Source of the DNA: Pyrrhosoma nymphula
Lineage: Eukaryota > Arthropoda > Insecta > Odonata > Coenagrionidae
Assembly: GCA_963573305.1 (NCBI GenBank)
Contig: OY754333.1
Span: 19,589,013-19,653,012 of the forward strand
Length of the DNA: 64,000 nt
Direction of reading: 5' to 3'
Position numbers and translations under genes: made by a program. The notes beneath the pieces were generated by a model that was not told the DNA's origin, made no database searches, and saw nothing but the letters and a program-made list of their open reading frames with translations. Positions 1 through 12,785 of this stretch are shown piece by piece. Position 1 is the stretch's first letter; each line of letters starts with the position of its first letter.

Positions 1-1640
1 TGTACTTTCAACCGATAAATAGTCCTGCCGAAAAGCAATTTATGTAGCGTACATCCGTGTTATGCCTTGAATTTTTCCAAATTTTACTGAAAATTTTATG
101 GGTACTCTCGAAATAGATGCTTCATGGAATTCCTCGATCGAAATTGATTGGTTCAAACAAGGTTGCATGTTGGATCTGAATTTGTAAGTTTGTCACTTCC
201 GCTGTAGGCACCTTTATTCTCGTAATGTAATTCGGGGTTTCGTATTTAATAGTATTATCGGACTGGGTTGATTTTTTCGCTGTGATTTAGTCAGTCATGT
301 TTCTGCCGAAGTATCCGGAATGTACTGGAAACTATTTAAAAACTGAAAAATTTCCTTCGCGATGAATCTAATTTGACTGATATTTTGTGGCTCACAGCCC
401 TCGTTTCTTCCTTTAGTTTATTTCTTGAGTATTAGATCTATTAATCTCTTAAAACACATCTGCCACTCGTAATTCCTAAGTCGATGAGAATTTGATTTCA
501 GGTTTTTTTTCGAGCGGTGGCCTCCCAAATTGCAGAAAAACGTCCTACGGTAGTTCATGATGGTATGGTTGTAAGCTTAACGTACGAATAAGGACGGGGA
601 TTGCTCATATGACCAATCTTTCGCCTTGACCATGAATCTAATATCGTTTCCTCGATATCGCGGTGCTAAAAATACTGAAAATATTAACCATAAGCTATTG
701 ATTTCCATCCATTTGAAGTACGTATAAAGGTTCTACAGTAAAAGCTTTTGAAAAGTGTATAATTCCTGGATGGATGGGTAGGCCTGTGTATGCACTGCGG
801 GTCGTAAATATGTAAGGGGCAATAGAACGTTCCCTCTGAGGTTTTTTTTGAACTTATTTTTTGGTTAACATTGATTTTTACAACTTTTTCTCTAAAGGCA
901 AACTATTTTGTACCGACGAAAAGGTATGGTAAAATACTTGAACATCAATTGTTTTTGCTGAAACAAGATGAAAATCATCGGCTTTTCTGGTAAAGTTTTC
1001 GTGTAATACTTTTTAACTAAATAAAGTTTGTGTGTGTTCCTGGGTACCAACGATCAAGGATTTTCAGTGATCTACATCGTTTAATTGAGAGTTAACTTCA
1101 TGTATACTACTAACAATCAGACGCAATGCAGTTACGTTAAGAGATTGTAAAATTAACCCAGATATACAGATTCAAGTATTTCCCTGGGCTGGGTTTTCTA
1201 TCTATTTCAACACTCCAGTAGTTTTTTTTTCATTTTCATGGAGGATGTGCTCTGCCTAATTGAACACCAAAGATTTGTAATTTTGAATATTCACAAAAGA
1301 TTATATCCAAAAATTTTACAGTATTATATGTTGCAGCATTGCTTTACATAATAAGTTATATTCTGGAACCTGGTTTCATTGCGTACGGGAGCTTACAAAT
1401 TTTGATTTCAGAATTGAGTAGTTTGCTGTTGATACTCAATTGACTTGCATATTCCTCTAGTAATTATGTTAACAACTCGTACAGCAATACTTACCGGAAG
1501 TGCTGATGTTTTTCATCACACACTAACTAAAACAACAGTTGACTCTGGCATGAAATTAACTGTTGTCATCTGCGAATCAAGTTTTTGTGTCAAATCGAGT
1601 GTCTCCTTTGTAGACCTCATGACCGTGATTCTCATTTTGC
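1..1640. other. AT-rich non-coding stretch
   Basis: I see no gene, RNA or repeat I can name here. The open frames are short, and the one at 1445-1693 overlaps the more plausible minus-strand Cys-rich frame. Confidence 0.5.
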
Positions 1641-1642
1641 TG

Positions 1643-1876
1643 TCACTCCACTTGCAGCATCAGATCTTTCATAATTTTGCTAAGCTCAGATAATTCCCCA
1701 CAACGCTGGGTCACAGCATGTGCGTGACACTTGGAACATTTTATTTTAGCCTTTCCGAGTCTTAAGCCGGAGCAATCGCCATGGATTGGGAAACTAAATC
1801 GGTCACACTTCAGTTCTCCACTATATTTAAGATTATTTTTGCATTCGTAGCACTTGAAATAATAATGTGTAGACAT
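1643..1876 (-). CDS. Small Cys-rich zinc-finger-like ORF, possible LINE ORF1 remnant
   Basis: A 77-residue frame with spaced metal-ligand-like residues: CYEC near the N-terminus, then a single Cys, a PIHGDC segment, and KCSKC. It is followed by a leucine-rich helix-like tail (ELSELSKIMKDLML). This order, with paired cysteines, a His-x2-Cys and a second Cys pair before a helix, resembles the PHD-like finger plus coiled coil found in ORF1 proteins of some insect LINEs. That assignment is inference. The frame is short, has no visible partner gene, and could be a chance ORF. It starts at ATG 1876 and stops at 1643. Confidence 0.25.
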   Translation of the reverse strand: MSTHYYFKCYECKNNLKYSGELKCDRFSFPIHGDCSGLRLGKAKIKCSKCHAHAVTQRCGELSELSKIMKDLMLQVE

Positions 1877-2840
1877 ATTGCCTCTAGCACTTAATATTCA
1901 GTTTGTAACCTTTTCACAAAAGTTTTCTGGTCCCTAAATTTACGGAAGACCTATTTTTCTTACTGGACAGTAGGAAATGGATCTCAATCACTGCTACTGA
2001 TTTTGCACATATTATATACAAATTTTAGAATTGGCTTCAATAGATTATAATTCCGATAGAAATTTTAAAGAAATTATGGAATGCCTTGTATAATCATTAA
2101 CTTTTAATAGTTAAGGCCGGCGCGGCGTGCGAAGGGTTGAGAAAGATAGAAATGTACTTTCATTTGAGGCCCTCTATAGATGAACAATCTTAATTAACTC
2201 ATACGAATTGTTAACATCCCTCTCAAATTATAAAATCGTTGAATAGAAGTATATTATTATAATTTTGGTTCACCAAATTTGGAGAAAAATGGCGTCCGTA
2301 GAATATCGTATAAAATGGGATGACCCGTATGAGATCTTGTCATCTTCCGAATCTCATCGTATATATGTAGGAACTTAATTATTTCCCTACTGGCTGCATA
2401 TTAATTTGCTGGCAAATTATGCGAAAAAATGGATTATTTATTGAGAATCTAGGTGTTATGTTTGACGTTTTCTTATTTTAAAGGAGTGTCTTTTAGTGTA
2501 TAGATTTTATTTTTTATTAAAGGTTTACTGTCTGTATAATTCTAAGTCTAACAACTAACGCCAATCTACCAGTAACGGTGTCTTGCCTATAAACCTGGTC
2601 TAGATAGTAGTATACATGCACTAAAATGAATTCTTCATAGCTCAATACGACATCTTTCTTGAAATTTCAGGTTGACTCGTGGATGAAACCTGGATGGAAA
2701 AGAGTATGCGTCCAGTACGACAACCAAGTGACCTTGTCCATGTTGTTTAATCATCCTCTGCAGTAGATCATGCTGTTGCTGGCTTAAGCAATATTTCCGA
2801 ACAAATTTGATTCTACCGGGAGACCACTCGTAAGTTATAA
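1877..2840. other. AT-rich non-coding stretch
   Basis: No gene or repeat recognised. The minus-strand frame at 2635-2871 runs into the adjacent miniature transposon and has no family features. Confidence 0.5.
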
Positions 2841-3051
2841 AGACCGTTTTACACGAGGCATATAATCCCATTGCTTGATTAACAGAAATTGCGAGAACGC
2901 AAACATGCTTTTCGATCAGGGACTATTATCATGTCATTTGTTTATGCATTTGCATAATCCGAGTAAGTCACTGCTTTACATGACGCAATTTTCACCGCAC
3001 ATCCATCCATAAATCAGTCTGTTCACTTATGAGCCTCGTGTAAAACAGCCT
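2841..3051. mobile_element. MITE with AGACCGTTTTACACGAGGC ends (PIF/Harbinger-like)
   Basis: A 211-bp element bounded by inverted ends: AGACCGTTTTACACGAGGC on the left, and GCCTCGTGTAAAACAGCCT on the right, which is its near-perfect reverse complement. The interior is non-coding. The flanks are TAA (left) and TAT (right), an imperfect 3-bp duplication. A second family member lies at 45308-45531 with a clean TTA duplication. Short length, ~19-bp inverted ends and 3-bp TWA-type sites fit a non-autonomous PIF/Harbinger-type element. The superfamily is inferred because no transposase is present. Confidence 0.65.
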
Positions 3052-4210
3052 TATCGATGGTTGCCAATGGGACCACAGTTCAACGTCCCTTCCGTCGGAC
3101 AGAGTTCTGTGCTTGAAATTATCTCCAAATGGCACACCCAAGTAGGGATCTACAGTTTGTAAGATTTACAAAATCCTCTGGATATTACAGAAATGATGCA
3201 CACTGCACCATATTTAATATTTTCATCAGTAAAGGCTATAAATATATCATGGCTAACCTTATTTTTTGCAGGAAAAGCAAAGATATTAAGAGCATTCTAC
3301 TTTTTATTGCAAAGTTGTACGGTTCTTGAAACGTATTTCCTGATGGGTCATACCATATTTCAGATAAACATTTTTTCAACTCAGTTTTTTTTATTAAACC
3401 GACCATTTTGGAATTCCACGACATTTTGGAGACATAACTTATTGAGTATAGATGCTAGTTGAGTAAGGTCAAGAGTGAAAGATTTCCTGAAATGTAGTTG
3501 CTTGATCTGAATGCATTTCTCTTGGCCACAGTTACGAGCTTCTCAGTTGGATTCACGTTTCTATCCGTACCTAACTCAGTTCGCAGTTCCATGATGGTTC
3601 GATTTTATTATCATGGTTTGGAAAAAGAAACGTAACTCGAAACTGGCTCTAGCATTACCCAATGTACTTTAACCAAAGAAAAACATTAATGGAAAATCTA
3701 ACCCGTATCAGTGTCAATTGTGATCGTGGACTAATAAGGCAGATGGGATCTAAACTAAAAAAAACATACTTTCAATGTTTCTCAATGCTTGAGCAAACAT
3801 TTAAAAATAAAATTTCTAAAGGTGATGATCAATATCCTATTGCGATACTACGATATTTAACTTCTTAGCAGTGTATCCTATAGAGTATATTCTGTTAAAC
3901 TGATACGTGCGTGGCAAATTTCTGAATTCTGAGTCAGGTGGTTTCATGGCTTTGTTGAAATGATATGAATTGATCAGATAGATTTTTTCCGTCTATGGGG
4001 ATTTGTTTATTCGATGAACATATCATTTTCATAGCAGTGACTGTTAATCTGCTGAACAGGTAGATATAGAGTTATCTGAAAACTGTAGTGGACTTAGTAT
4101 GCTAATCCAATCACTCCATGCGCACATGCTGCTTATTCATGTATCACGCACTCCAAAATACCTCATGTTTTTGAAGTAGAATGGCTTTCGTGCGTCCCTC
4201 CGCGCGAAGA
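3052..4210. other. AT-rich non-coding stretch
   Basis: Only short, mutually overlapping open frames (for example 3193-3462 on plus and 3236-3424 on minus) with no recognisable motifs. I see nothing functional. Confidence 0.5.
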
Positions 4211-4268
4211 TATTCATTGGCGACATGTTTCTCCAACATTCCAGCTGGTGTCATCAGAAATATGTTTT
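4211..4268 (-). ncRNA. Hammerhead-ribozyme-like motif, solo copy
   Basis: Read on the minus strand, the core CTGATGA (complement of 4251-4257) is followed by a candidate stem II CCAGC/GTTGG with a 6-base loop, then GAAAC (complement of 4227-4231). ACATGT then forms a short self-complementary stem III, followed by C at the expected cleavage position (GTC). Flanking AUAUUU and GAAUAU can pair as stem I. An extra C follows the core and an A-A mismatch sits at the base of stem II, so activity is doubtful. It resembles the motifs in the Penelope-like element at 12.8-14.3 kb and is probably a relic of such an element. Confidence 0.45.
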
Positions 4269-6430
4269 TAGTGCATTAAATACATGATTTTTTTCCAAAT
4301 TAACCCAGCAGCCGGGTATTTTTTCTGGCAGGTAATTTTTTTCAGTCTACTATTAATAAGCTTACAACTCATTCATTTTTATAATATTTATTTGAAACTT
4401 TTTATTTGAACTTAAATGCTGTAGCTACAATATCAAGCAATAATTTAGTGTATGCACAAAATTACTTATTTTATGAAGTTTGTTCTTGATAAAATTATTA
4501 ACTATATGGAAAAATAAACCATATAATCCATAATACTGTGCAACAGAAATAATAATGTATATAAAATAAGCAAAAAAAAGCACTTATTCATAGTGTCCAT
4601 TGGGCTAATTGTTGCTTTTCTGTACATTAATCATTGTTATTATGCAGTTAGTACAATAAATAGTGGCATATGGCGTGCAAAGGTTATCCCTGATACCCAT
4701 TTGGTTGTATTTATTGAGGGCACCTTATCGTTAATAATTCCAATTATTTCTTACATTATGTTGAGTATAGAGCCTATACATACACAAAAGTACTGTAAAT
4801 TATTGATGAGAACGGAATTCAACTGATTACACTCATCTTAGGTTTAATTAAAACTCCTTTTAGGTCTTTGACTTGTCTTTGTTACATCTTTCGTCAAATT
4901 CACAATTATGTGATTTCCTGACGCTAGTAACTTTATAAGATTTTAATTTATTACAATAAAAGATTTTGAATAACTGTCCACCTGCCAATGTTTTCGGGTT
5001 AAAAATCTGTTCCGTCTGCATTACACATTCATAAACTGAAATTATTTTGTTACTTAATGAAACTTCTGTAGATAAAGTATTTGGTGCTTTTTGGACACAT
5101 GATGCGAGTGAATAAAATATTTTCTTATGTGTTCATTAGCGAAAAAAATGACTAGGACCAAATTTTTATTTCCTTTTCTTTTTGTCTCAGGCTTACTTGC
5201 AGACGGCTATTCTTAAACAGAGGAAGAATGGTGCAGGTTGGAGGTGATTTCGGTGCCTGCGGGAGAGTTACTGGCTTCTACCATTTTCTGAGGGCAGCTT
5301 CTTCCATATCCTGAGGGCTGATGGTGCACTATGGCTGTTCGCAGATTCGCGGTTCACATAGGGTGTGAATGACCACCTAACCTGCGGCATGGGTGTAAAC
5401 CTGCACAGAAGAAAACTGGCGTACGGCATGCTAATTTATCAAGATGGATAAGATTTTACCAAGGATTGTATTTTGATGATAAATGGTTTTTCACTCAATA
5501 AAGATAAATGTTAAATTATTCACGTCTAGACCTTGTATTTTTTCCTGTTATTACTTGTCCCATCGTGTATAAATAATATGGTAAAGGGGGTGAGAAATAG
5601 CTTGATTTCATTTGAACTGAGTTTGCTGGCATTACCATTTCGGAATCAAAGTTTGCTCTGGTATAGATTGGTAAATTCAATCCGCTTTTGTGTTCAAGCG
5701 ATTTCTTGGCAGCCAAATGAATCTGCTATTGGAAGGAAATATCTGATTGAGGATTATAATTTTTATTTCAAAGAGCCTCTGGATTAATGTCCTGTATAGT
5801 ATGTCCTTGTATGAAATAGCAACATCTCAAGCGGAAAATGTTATACTGCAAAAAATGGTATATTTAAAAAGTTTCAAATTACTACGCTGCATTAAAGTAT
5901 AACAAAATTTTAGATAATTCAATGAATTAAGTTCATAAAATTAATATAGTTCCCGCAGCAGATCTAATGATACTGCTTAAATTGAGCAATATTATAGTCG
6001 AATGGCGGAGGGAAATAAAAATATGTGAAGACTACGTGCGCGACAAAGATTATTTTTGGTAACCCTCTTGCGTACGACCATGATTGAGACTGCCTCTCCT
6101 TGAAATTAAATGTAAAGCGGCAAGTGATAAATAAGCCTAGAGCCTCTGGCCGGCACTACGAACAGATTCGATTCGGCTGACCATTGACGGATTGTCAGCA
6201 TCGAAATGCAGAGATCGTATCTCAACTTCTCTGGCAGTGAATGTAACGGACTACAAAAATAATTCTAAGTCCGGAGCCTCCCTCACTGAGAGCGTAGAAT
6301 TGCCAAGGGGTAGGCCTGTCTCGGCACCCTCGGAAGGTGGTTGGGTTGGCCACGGACAAAATTTTCAAAAAAACGACCAAGTCCGTGATTTTTAAATTTA
6401 AGTTAAAGTTATGACCCACTTTTACATAAG
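4269..6430. other. Non-coding stretch
   Basis: No supported gene. A pyrimidine tract ending in cag near 5190 resembles a splice acceptor, but the frames behind it are short and unrecognised. Confidence 0.45.
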
Positions 6431-6507
6431 AACCCGGGTAGCCCAGGGGATAAGAGGCAGAAACCGGTGTTAAGAACACAAGGCATACTACTACGAATCC
6501 TTTTGCC
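6431..6507 (+). repeat. tRNA-like segment (possible SINE head)
   Basis: TAGCCCAGGGG near 6437-6447 resembles a Pol III A box (TRGCNNAGNGG). About 45 bases downstream, ACGAATCC resembles the second half of a B box. A T-run follows at 6514. The B box is degenerate, and no cloverleaf could be folded by eye, so this is at best a decayed tRNA-derived SINE. Confidence 0.25.
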
Positions 6508-6573
6508 AGCAAATTTTTTTTTTTTCAAAATATTTTTCGAAATTGTAATTTTTGGAAAAAACTTCTCCTCATG

Positions 6574-6772
6574 TTGTTATAATATATTCAGGACAACGTA
6601 AGACGTCCAGAAAGTCATAAATTATGAACAATTTTTTGTGAAACGAGCGAAATTTTTTTCCGGCGGGCAGCCCGGGCGGCCGGAAAAAATTCGCTCATTC
6701 TACAAAAATGATCAATAATTTAAGGTTTTCTGGACGTCTCACGTCGTTCTGAACACAATATAATAATTTGTG
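6574..6772. repeat. 200-bp fold-back (hairpin) repeat
   Basis: Left arm 6574-6665 and right arm 6675-6772 are imperfect reverse complements. Both contain ATATTCAGG/ACACAAT ends, a GACGTCCAGAAA block and a GAGCGAA-TTTTTTCCGGC block. They meet at a GC-rich centre containing CCCGGGCGG. There is no coding capacity. It may be a small MITE or a fold-back element. Confidence 0.6.
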
Positions 6773-8630
6773 GACATCATTTTTATAAAAATTCAGGGGG
6801 GAGGGAACTTAATAGACTGTAGTTCCTATTTTGGCCAATAGATGGCGGTTGCATTCACTATTCTCCTGTGTCGTCCACATCCCCAATTAAAAGTTATGTC
6901 GTTTTCAATATATATGACTCTGCTAACCTCAAAGGCGATAGAAGTCAGGTTCACGGAGGCTCAAATTGCGGGAATTTCAACTTGTCGAACGAAGTAACCC
7001 CTTGACTTGAATTTTCGTCCAATAGTAATAGCGCGAAAAACAAATGAATATCGTTATGAAATAACTTCTTTTTAATGTATCTTTCGAAGCTGGCAGTAAA
7101 TTAAATGGCTAAACGTATAAATAATTGGGTTTCAATATTTCAATAAGGAAAAACTAATAGCGGTAGTTTATGTAACTTCAATCCTGAATCAAATGCGCAA
7201 TTTTCCCATTACCTTAACATCCCAAGATCCAGCAACAACTGAAGATCAATATTTTTTGACTTGATGAATACAACTTTCCCATGAATGAAAAGCAATTTTC
7301 CATATTTTTTTCGTTTACTACTTTTATTCTCTTCAACAGTACAAAATTAATACACATTCACGAAATAATTTACATCATTTACAATTTTTTTGTAAAATAA
7401 ATCTCTCACACATTGTGATCATCACGGACGTCACTGCTGAATTGATGTAATAGTAATATTTTGCACGGCGATGATACCATTCCTCTTCCATTTAACAATT
7501 CTTTATTATAATTTGCTATTCGCTTTGTTATTCTCCATACAATACTTCAAAGCCTTTCATATTTCCACCTAAAACACGAAGATTGACAAACAAAATTTTG
7601 CTCCAGTTGCCAGGCTTTCCATTTTCAGAACCCAAAATATATACTTTCACAAAAAAGTTTACCGTTATCTATAATTATCTTTTGCTCAACGAAAATTCCA
7701 GCATTTTTTTTACCGAAATACCATTTATTCACTTCGAGTTGGGAACATAACCAAGAAATTACTTCAGAACTATCTCCGTGTGTAAGCAGGAGATAAAATC
7801 TGAATCTACATTCAACAAATATTTTAATGAATGATATGAAATATATTTCATAAATTTCCTTTTCCTTTCTTCACCATCCATACCACACTTCTTTAAGTGT
7901 TCTCCTATATCCAAGATCCTCGTCATCTTACCTTCCTCGTCTTCATCGACACCCACATCTCGAATGTCTGCAGACTACTCTCATCCTCCTTTCGTAGAGT
8001 CTGCCCCATGCAGTGGTAAATGTTATAATGAAGTAGGCTATACAATGGTTTCCTTACAGCTAAAATATCTGGATTCACAGTGCGGAGTACGATGACAGAG
8101 TTAACCATCACATGCTCTTACTGTTTGTGTGATGAATGAACAACTGGGAGTAAAAGCACAGTACAATTCTTAAAATAATAGAAGAATACTGACCAAGTTA
8201 AGACATCTTTATTTTCCTTTAAACCCAGAACAAAATCAATGGAAGAAAGGGTACATACAAGGTAAAACCTGAAAATAACAAGTGTTTATGAAAGGAAAAA
8301 AAACCCAGCATCGAAAACCCATGTGAAAAAAAGCAGGACTTTCGCAGAATGGACTTTCAACCTATTGGCAAACAGCAAGTGTTTCATTGTGCCTTTGTGT
8401 TAGGGACGTACTTTTATGGTTTGTCCTAGAATGTTAATTAATAAAATTCAGTTTATTTTATTCACAAATCACTATTAGACAACTGATGCGAATCAAGAAA
8501 CACTAATTAAAAACTTTTTAAAATCTCAAATAATAATTTGATTTAATTAAGGATGTGTGTGATTTACAAGTATGAAATCATTTTTTAAATTTAAAAAAAG
8601 TTAAAAGAAAATTCTTTAATTAAAACCTTC
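6773..8630. other. AT-rich non-coding stretch
   Basis: No gene or mobile element recognised. The minus-strand frames at 7759-8111 are short and lack family motifs. Confidence 0.45.
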
Positions 8631-8984
8631 CTCATGGCCTGCATCCTAGACGTGATGGATGGGCATTCCAGTGACCCTAGACCTAGCATTGGGAGGACTG
8701 TAAATATAACTCCTGGTAGGCCCACCCGTAGCAGATAGATCAAAGGTTAGGAACCAGACGAAATGTAGTCCACATGATAATATAATGTTAAAACTAGTGT
8801 TTGGAAAGGCCGATCTCGATCTAACAAACTATCTATATCAAAGGATTCGATGGCGCCCGGCGAAGGGGGAAGCAATTACTCCTTGGTTGTTATCACTCAA
8901 AATCCTTGCGCAACAACTGATACAGGGGCAAGGACAACGGAAAAGAGCACGAGAGAAAAAAGGGTTAAAATATGAATGTGGAAT

Positions 8985-9310
8985 ATTAGGGTGATCATAA
9001 GAGCTGGGAAGAAAGCATAAAAGATGGAAAAGGGAACTTAAATGTGTTGAGATTACCTGAAGTGAGATGGAAGGACAGCAGAGAGTAAATAAGTGAAAGT
9101 TAAGAGTAATTTATAGTGGGAGAGACTATAGAGTGAAATTTGAGTAACTGTGTAACTACACGGATGCAATTATAGAAGAGGCAAGGTACAGAATAGGTAC
9201 TTGTCTATTAAATAAAGGCAAAATCATTTCGTTCAGAAACACTCTCCTGCAAGTAACCAATGGAAAGAAGATGGGAATGACGTGTATGAACAAGAGGTGA
9301 ATATTCTTCA
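8985..9310 (+). pseudogene. Degenerate LINE AP-endonuclease fragment
   Basis: Translation in shifting frames gives pieces that line up with the N-terminal endonuclease of RTE/Jockey-type LINEs: an RLPEVRWKDSRE block around 9051-9090 (the SE-x-RW motif region), then FIVGE, then RNTLLQ. Several in-frame stops and frameshifts interrupt it, so it cannot encode a working enzyme. The ORF at 8785-8994, just upstream, may belong to the same element's leader. The assignment rests on motif spacing and is moderately uncertain. Another LINE remnant of possibly the same type is at 38164-38573. Confidence 0.4.
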
Positions 9311-10687
9311 TGTTTCCTCGATTTTAAATAATTTGCTTATTATTACACTTGTGATCCACCGCATTTGGTTGCTTATTCTCAAAGTTTCACCTCTCTTCCT
9401 GGAGTAGTCTTCGGACCTTTCAACCCTTTGATGTGAATGCGAATGACACCGAGAACAAACCTCTTATGGTACGCTCTCGGTATCCTGTAAGGTTTTTCCG
9501 CGACCAATATTTATGTACTTTCGAGGTGATTATGAGCAAAAACTAAGAAACACAGAATATCTAAAACTGTGACTGGATAGGCAGTTTTGTTGACTACCGA
9601 AAATGTTGTGCGGCTAGTGGAGAAAGGGTGGCTAGGGGAGTGTCTAGTGCAGGCAAAATCAAATAGTGATGCGGGGTAGGAATTCGGTGGACAAGGATGG
9701 AAAATAAGTGCGAGGGTGTTGGCTAGGAATAATATATTACCGAGAAATAAAATGAGGTAGTAATTAACTCTTTGAAACTTTGTTACTTAAGATAAGAGGA
9801 ACAGAATGTTATAAAGAATCGAGGAGTTTACAATCAAAGTTTTGTTGCTGTGATACATCCATGTGCATCACATTTTCTTCACTCCCTTTGCCAAATTTAA
9901 TATTTTTTGTGAGCTATCAACTTGCTTTTTTCTGGCAGGCATGAATCACTGATTCTATATATCTGCAGCCGTTCCCTTTGAACTGCATGGTATCTTGAAT
10001 AATGCCTTTAAAAATACTTTACATTAGTTCAAGAAGTTCAGGTAAGCATTTAAAAGCATAGCTATGGCTTAATAAATTCAACAAGCAGAACCATGTACCT
10101 ACCATATAAGATTTCTACTAACACTACAGCATCTCTTAAGGTTATCTTGTCATTGTGGCCAAACCAATTTTGTATTTTCCGCTAGAAAATGTGAAAATGT
10201 CCTCCGAGTGTTGAATTTATGCTTTTAGAGAGATCCTTAAGTCAAGCTTCTCTTAAGCTGTTTCCTCTGAAATAGAAAAAATTGAAAGCCAATAGAGCTA
10301 ATATGAGGGCAATGCTCCCGCTCTACGGATGGGAAACAAAACTTAAGAGTGGATGACACATTTTATCAAAAGGTAGCAAACTGTTGGCTTCTTTTTTGAG
10401 GGATCTCGGATTAATTAACTGGTTAATTTGCTACAAGGTTTATTTGACAGGAGCTGCCCGTCCACACGTCTTTACACCATGACGACCAACGGCAGAGAGA
10501 GGCTCTTACACACAACATGGCCGTACCTCAAATTAATAACGAAATGCACAACATAGCTTAAGCAGAAGGTAGAAAGTTACATATTCAGACTATAAACAGC
10601 AAATATAAAGATACACAAATAGGTATTCAACAACCCCTTTTAATTTACTACATGCTTTTTTGTAGCTATTCAAGCGTGGAGGTGGTT
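9311..10687. other. Non-coding stretch, possible 3' part of the gypsy element
   Basis: No ORF of note. Because the gypsy integrase ends at 10688 on the minus strand, any 3' LTR would lie here. I could not match a candidate LTR to sequence beyond 31.3 kb. Confidence 0.4.
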
Positions 10688-11840
10688 TCACATTCCTCCT
10701 TGGCCGCAAGCACTGGCTGTGGTGCTCTTGAGGCTGGAGGACCTTCGCCCCTGCCTTGTTATTTCCTCCACAGGGTCACCTTGAGCTGAAGGTGCGTCTT
10801 GAGCTTCAGGTCCCAAAACTTGTGGAGCAGTCAAGAGGGCCTTCTGATTGCCCTTAATCATTTTCCTCACTGGAAAAAAGATTGATAGTGTTACCAGTGT
10901 TACATTTGGAATTCTCCCTCCATTTCATAATATGATCAATATTTCCACTCTATCGCTACTCTCGCCCAAGATTTGTACAACTCTAGGTTCCTCAAACTCT
11001 ACTATGACCCCTGGGTTCCAAGAAGGCTTCCCCCCTCTTTAAAATCCCTGTAATAAACTACGTCTCCTATCGAGAAATTTAGATTGGAAGTGGTCAGTTT
11101 GGACAGATTACCACCATTTGAAAAAGCGGGATTCAATCTTTCCAATATCGACCCATGAAAGCGAGTGGTCCTTGAGCTTAGAAGTATGCTGGGGAGCTCT
11201 CTAACCCACTCACTACTAGGGATTTTCCCTAAAACCCTCTATATCATTTGAACCGCACGCTCAGTTGACCCGTTGGAAGGGGGATGGAAATGGGGGGATA
11301 AAATGGTGCCCAATGCCATTTTTCCCCAAAAAAATCCTTCAACTCCTGTTCAAGAAAAGCAGGATCATTGTCCGTGACTATCAAGTCTGGCAACCCACGA
11401 GTGGCAAATCACTTACAAAGGCTTGAAATGCAAATAGAATACGAAAAGGAGCCATTAGAAAAAGAGACTTCCACCCGTTTAGACATCGTATCAACACACC
11501 CCAAAAAAGAATGTTCCTTAAAGGGATCTGAAAAATCCTAGTGAAGCCTCTACCACGGCTTTTCTGACCTACTCCACGAAATGACTTCCGGCCTTAGGAT
11601 TATTTTGAGAGAGCACAAATGTTACATTGTCTAATCATGACTTCTATATCAGTCTATTCATGGCCACCAAGCATAGCTGCGAGCCACAGCCTTAGTTTAT
11701 ACTATCCCTTTAGAAGCTATAAAACGTTTGGCCAAAGCACTGGGGGTCCTATTACCCGAGAGCCCGAGAGGTATTTATTTACCTTCCACTTCAACACTGA
11801 CGGTGGGTAGTGCTACAGCAGAGGGGGTATAAAAAAGCAG
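10688..11840 (-). pseudogene. Ty3/gypsy integrase (C-terminal Pol) remnant
   Basis: Read on the minus strand, fragments match a retroviral-type integrase in order. First is an H2C2-like segment with SYAWWP and QCNIC (about 11690-11620). Next is the catalytic-core block GLPDLIVTDNDPAF (about 11400-11360), containing the second catalytic Asp. Then comes PSNGSTERAVQMI (about 11275-11240), with the catalytic Glu. The C-terminal part continues through 11040 and ends in the 60-residue open frame closing at 10688. The enzyme would insert retroelement cDNA into the genome. At least four stops or frameshifts make it non-functional. The family call is well supported by these motifs; exact ends are approximate. 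Confidence 0.7.
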
Positions 11841-12074
11841 TGACCCTAAGATTGGGTCAGGGGTGGCCTCCTAAGAAGATACCTTGTGGGCTTGTGATAC
11901 CGCTGGAAAACTCGGTGTCTCCCCGGCCCCGGAGCTGAAACTCCGGCGTAGAGAAGGTCCCGGATGAGATCTCAAACCATGCCGATTCTGCGCTGCGATT
12001 AACTACGCTGGCCACTGACTCCACCGTGAGGGTGGATGATTAGTAGAAAACCTAAGGGTAAACCGACGGCGCTT

Positions 12075-12305
12075 GGTAAAACATTTTCACCCTAATGACC
12101 CTTATTGTTGCAGTAGTGGCACAGCAGTTTTTGCCGGGAAATCGTGATGCCTCCGCAACGACGACACCCAAAGATGTCGGGGGACACAGAGGAACGGGGA
12201 CTCGTGATAGAATTTAAACGCCCCGTCAGTCGCACTTTCACTACCAATGATGGCGTTCAGGTGTGTGCTGCGTGTCCGTTGGTGCTCGAAATTGCTAGCT
12301 TTCAA
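12075..12305 (-). pseudogene. Gypsy Gag nucleocapsid fragment with zinc knuckles
   Basis: The minus strand reads CRRCGG, then a short basic stretch, then CHYCNNKGH in an adjacent frame (about 12180-12090). This is the Cys-x2-Cys-x4-His pattern of paired knuckles in insect gypsy-type Gag. A 67-residue frame at 12102-12305 covers the preceding region (THLNAIIG, FPAKTA). A stop directly follows the second knuckle. The segment would bind RNA in the capsid core. It lies in the correct order between Gag and integrase. Confidence 0.5.
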
Positions 12306-12785
12306 TTTGGGTGTATCAAGATTTTTGCTTTTTACTTAATCGTGCAGGGGACTACGACAAATTATACATTGAAAATCATCTCTCAGATTGCCAGAGATAT
12401 AAGATTAAACTTGAATGGAAGGGCGACCTTCCCATAATGGCCGTTACGTCATTTCATCCATCGCTTCTCCCCTCTTCTTCCCCATCCATTCTAAAAGATG
12501 CCTGAAAAAGGCTTTTGTGAAGATGTCCACTTCTGCCCGAAATACAACAGTATAAATATTTAGAAAATGCCTTGAAAAATATCAGTCTTCACCGGCAATT
12601 GAACCACGGGCGTTTGATCGAAAGATGAAATTACGTCAGGCGGCATTTTGCGGAAACGGAAAAATTGCAACTTTTAATGAATAGTTATTTGGCAATTAGG
12701 CATTAATGGTTCTAAGGAATTCCGTTCATATAAATTAAAACCTTTGCAAACTTAGTAGGATTTAAATCTTTCCCGGCGAATGCTT

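Noticed and set aside
5160..5330. Splice-acceptor-like tract (tctttttgtctcag) followed by open sequence
   Set aside because: The possible exon is short, has competing frames and matches no known protein; no donor or neighbouring exon was convincing.
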